From: Aquirhabdus sp.
GTDB taxonomy: Bacteria; Pseudomonadota; Gammaproteobacteria; Pseudomonadales; Moraxellaceae
NCBI GenBank assembly: GCA_030150595.1
Contig: JASLFQ010000176.1
Coordinates: 1 to 7,162, forward strand
Length of the DNA: 7,162 nucleotides
Direction of reading: 5' to 3'
The translations under genes and the position numbers were made by a program. The notes under the pieces were generated by a model, which was given only the letters and a program-made list of their open reading frames with translations, had not been told where the DNA came from and did no database searches. Shown piece after piece: positions 7,112 through 7,162 of the stretch. Numbering within the stretch: the stretch's first letter is position 1; the number at the start of each line of letters is the position of its first letter.

Positions 7112-7142
7112 GTATTCGTATCACCTAGCATGATACGAATAC
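7112..7142. promoter_or_regulatory. Perfect 12-bp inverted repeat, probable operator over a plus-strand promoter
   Basis: GTATTCGTATCA at 7112-7123 is mirrored without mismatch by TGATACGAATAC at 7131-7142 around seven bases. It lies between nudC and the gene that seems to start at the right edge. A weak promoter can be read through it: TTGTTG at 7107-7112 and CATGAT at 7129-7134, 16 bases apart. The dyad would then fill the promoter core, as TetR-type operators often do. A perfect dyad of this size is unlikely by chance; the protein that binds it is unknown. Confidence 0.6.
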
Positions 7143-7147
7143 GTTTT

Positions 7148-7152
7148 GGAGG
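7148..7152 (+). promoter_or_regulatory. Shine-Dalgarno GGAGG of a plus-strand gene starting at or just past the window edge
   Basis: GGAGG lies ten bases before the window end, with no start codon at a suitable distance inside the window. A start codon at or just past base 7163 would give normal spacing. Together with the palindrome upstream, this suggests a gene divergent from nudC whose product cannot be seen here. Confidence 0.5.
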
Positions 7153-7162
7153 TTACTAATTA

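Noticed and set aside
7112..7142. Edge palindrome as an intrinsic terminator
   Set aside because: There is no proper T tract on either side and it lies in a divergent promoter region, so an operator is more likely.

Overview
The window looks like a piece of a gammaproteobacterial chromosome of the Moraxellaceae type, most likely Acinetobacter or a close relative. The basis is moderately AT-rich DNA, a GlnRS of the gammaproteobacterial kind, a cytoplasmic PpiB cyclophilin and the UDP-diacylglucosamine hydrolase LpxH, which marks a Gram-negative lipid A maker. The order glnS / ppiB / lpxH also fits my recollection of Acinetobacter. The genus is an inference from gene content, not from a database comparison.

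Layout. Bases 1-612 (minus strand) hold the N-terminal part of an AraC-family regulator. It is cut by an in-frame TAA, and the same frame stays open beyond the stop to the window edge, so it looks like a nonsense-mutated gene. A 221-base divergent spacer follows, carrying three copies of a 9-bp motif, one of them over the regulator's start codon. On the plus strand, 834-1964 encodes an alpha-methylacyl-CoA racemase-like protein of the CaiB/BaiF family. It converges on glnS (about 2043-3779, minus), with one hairpin terminator between them that works in both directions. A 250-base spacer with several small dyads separates glnS from the divergent ppiB (4049-4561, plus), which ends at a clear terminator. 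lpxH (4718-5458, plus) follows, then an unrecognised two-helix membrane protein gene (5512-6009, plus) with a TTG start and a strong Shine-Dalgarno. Converging on it from the right are nudC (6218-7054, minus) and a 62-residue membrane protein gene (6033-6221, minus) that overlaps the nudC stop by ATGA. The right edge holds a perfect 12-bp inverted repeat and a GGAGG, which together look like the operator, promoter and ribosome binding site of a plus-strand gene starting just outside the window.

Most of the window is housekeeping: glutamine charging of tRNA, proline isomerisation, lipid A synthesis and NAD(H)/NAD-RNA hydrolysis. These genes do not form one pathway. The less ordinary parts are the broken AraC gene with its repeated motif, the two orphan membrane proteins in a visibly AT-richer patch at about 5510-6220, and the edge palindrome. 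I see no mobile element, CRISPR array, tRNA or rRNA, and no evidence of a large undescribed system.
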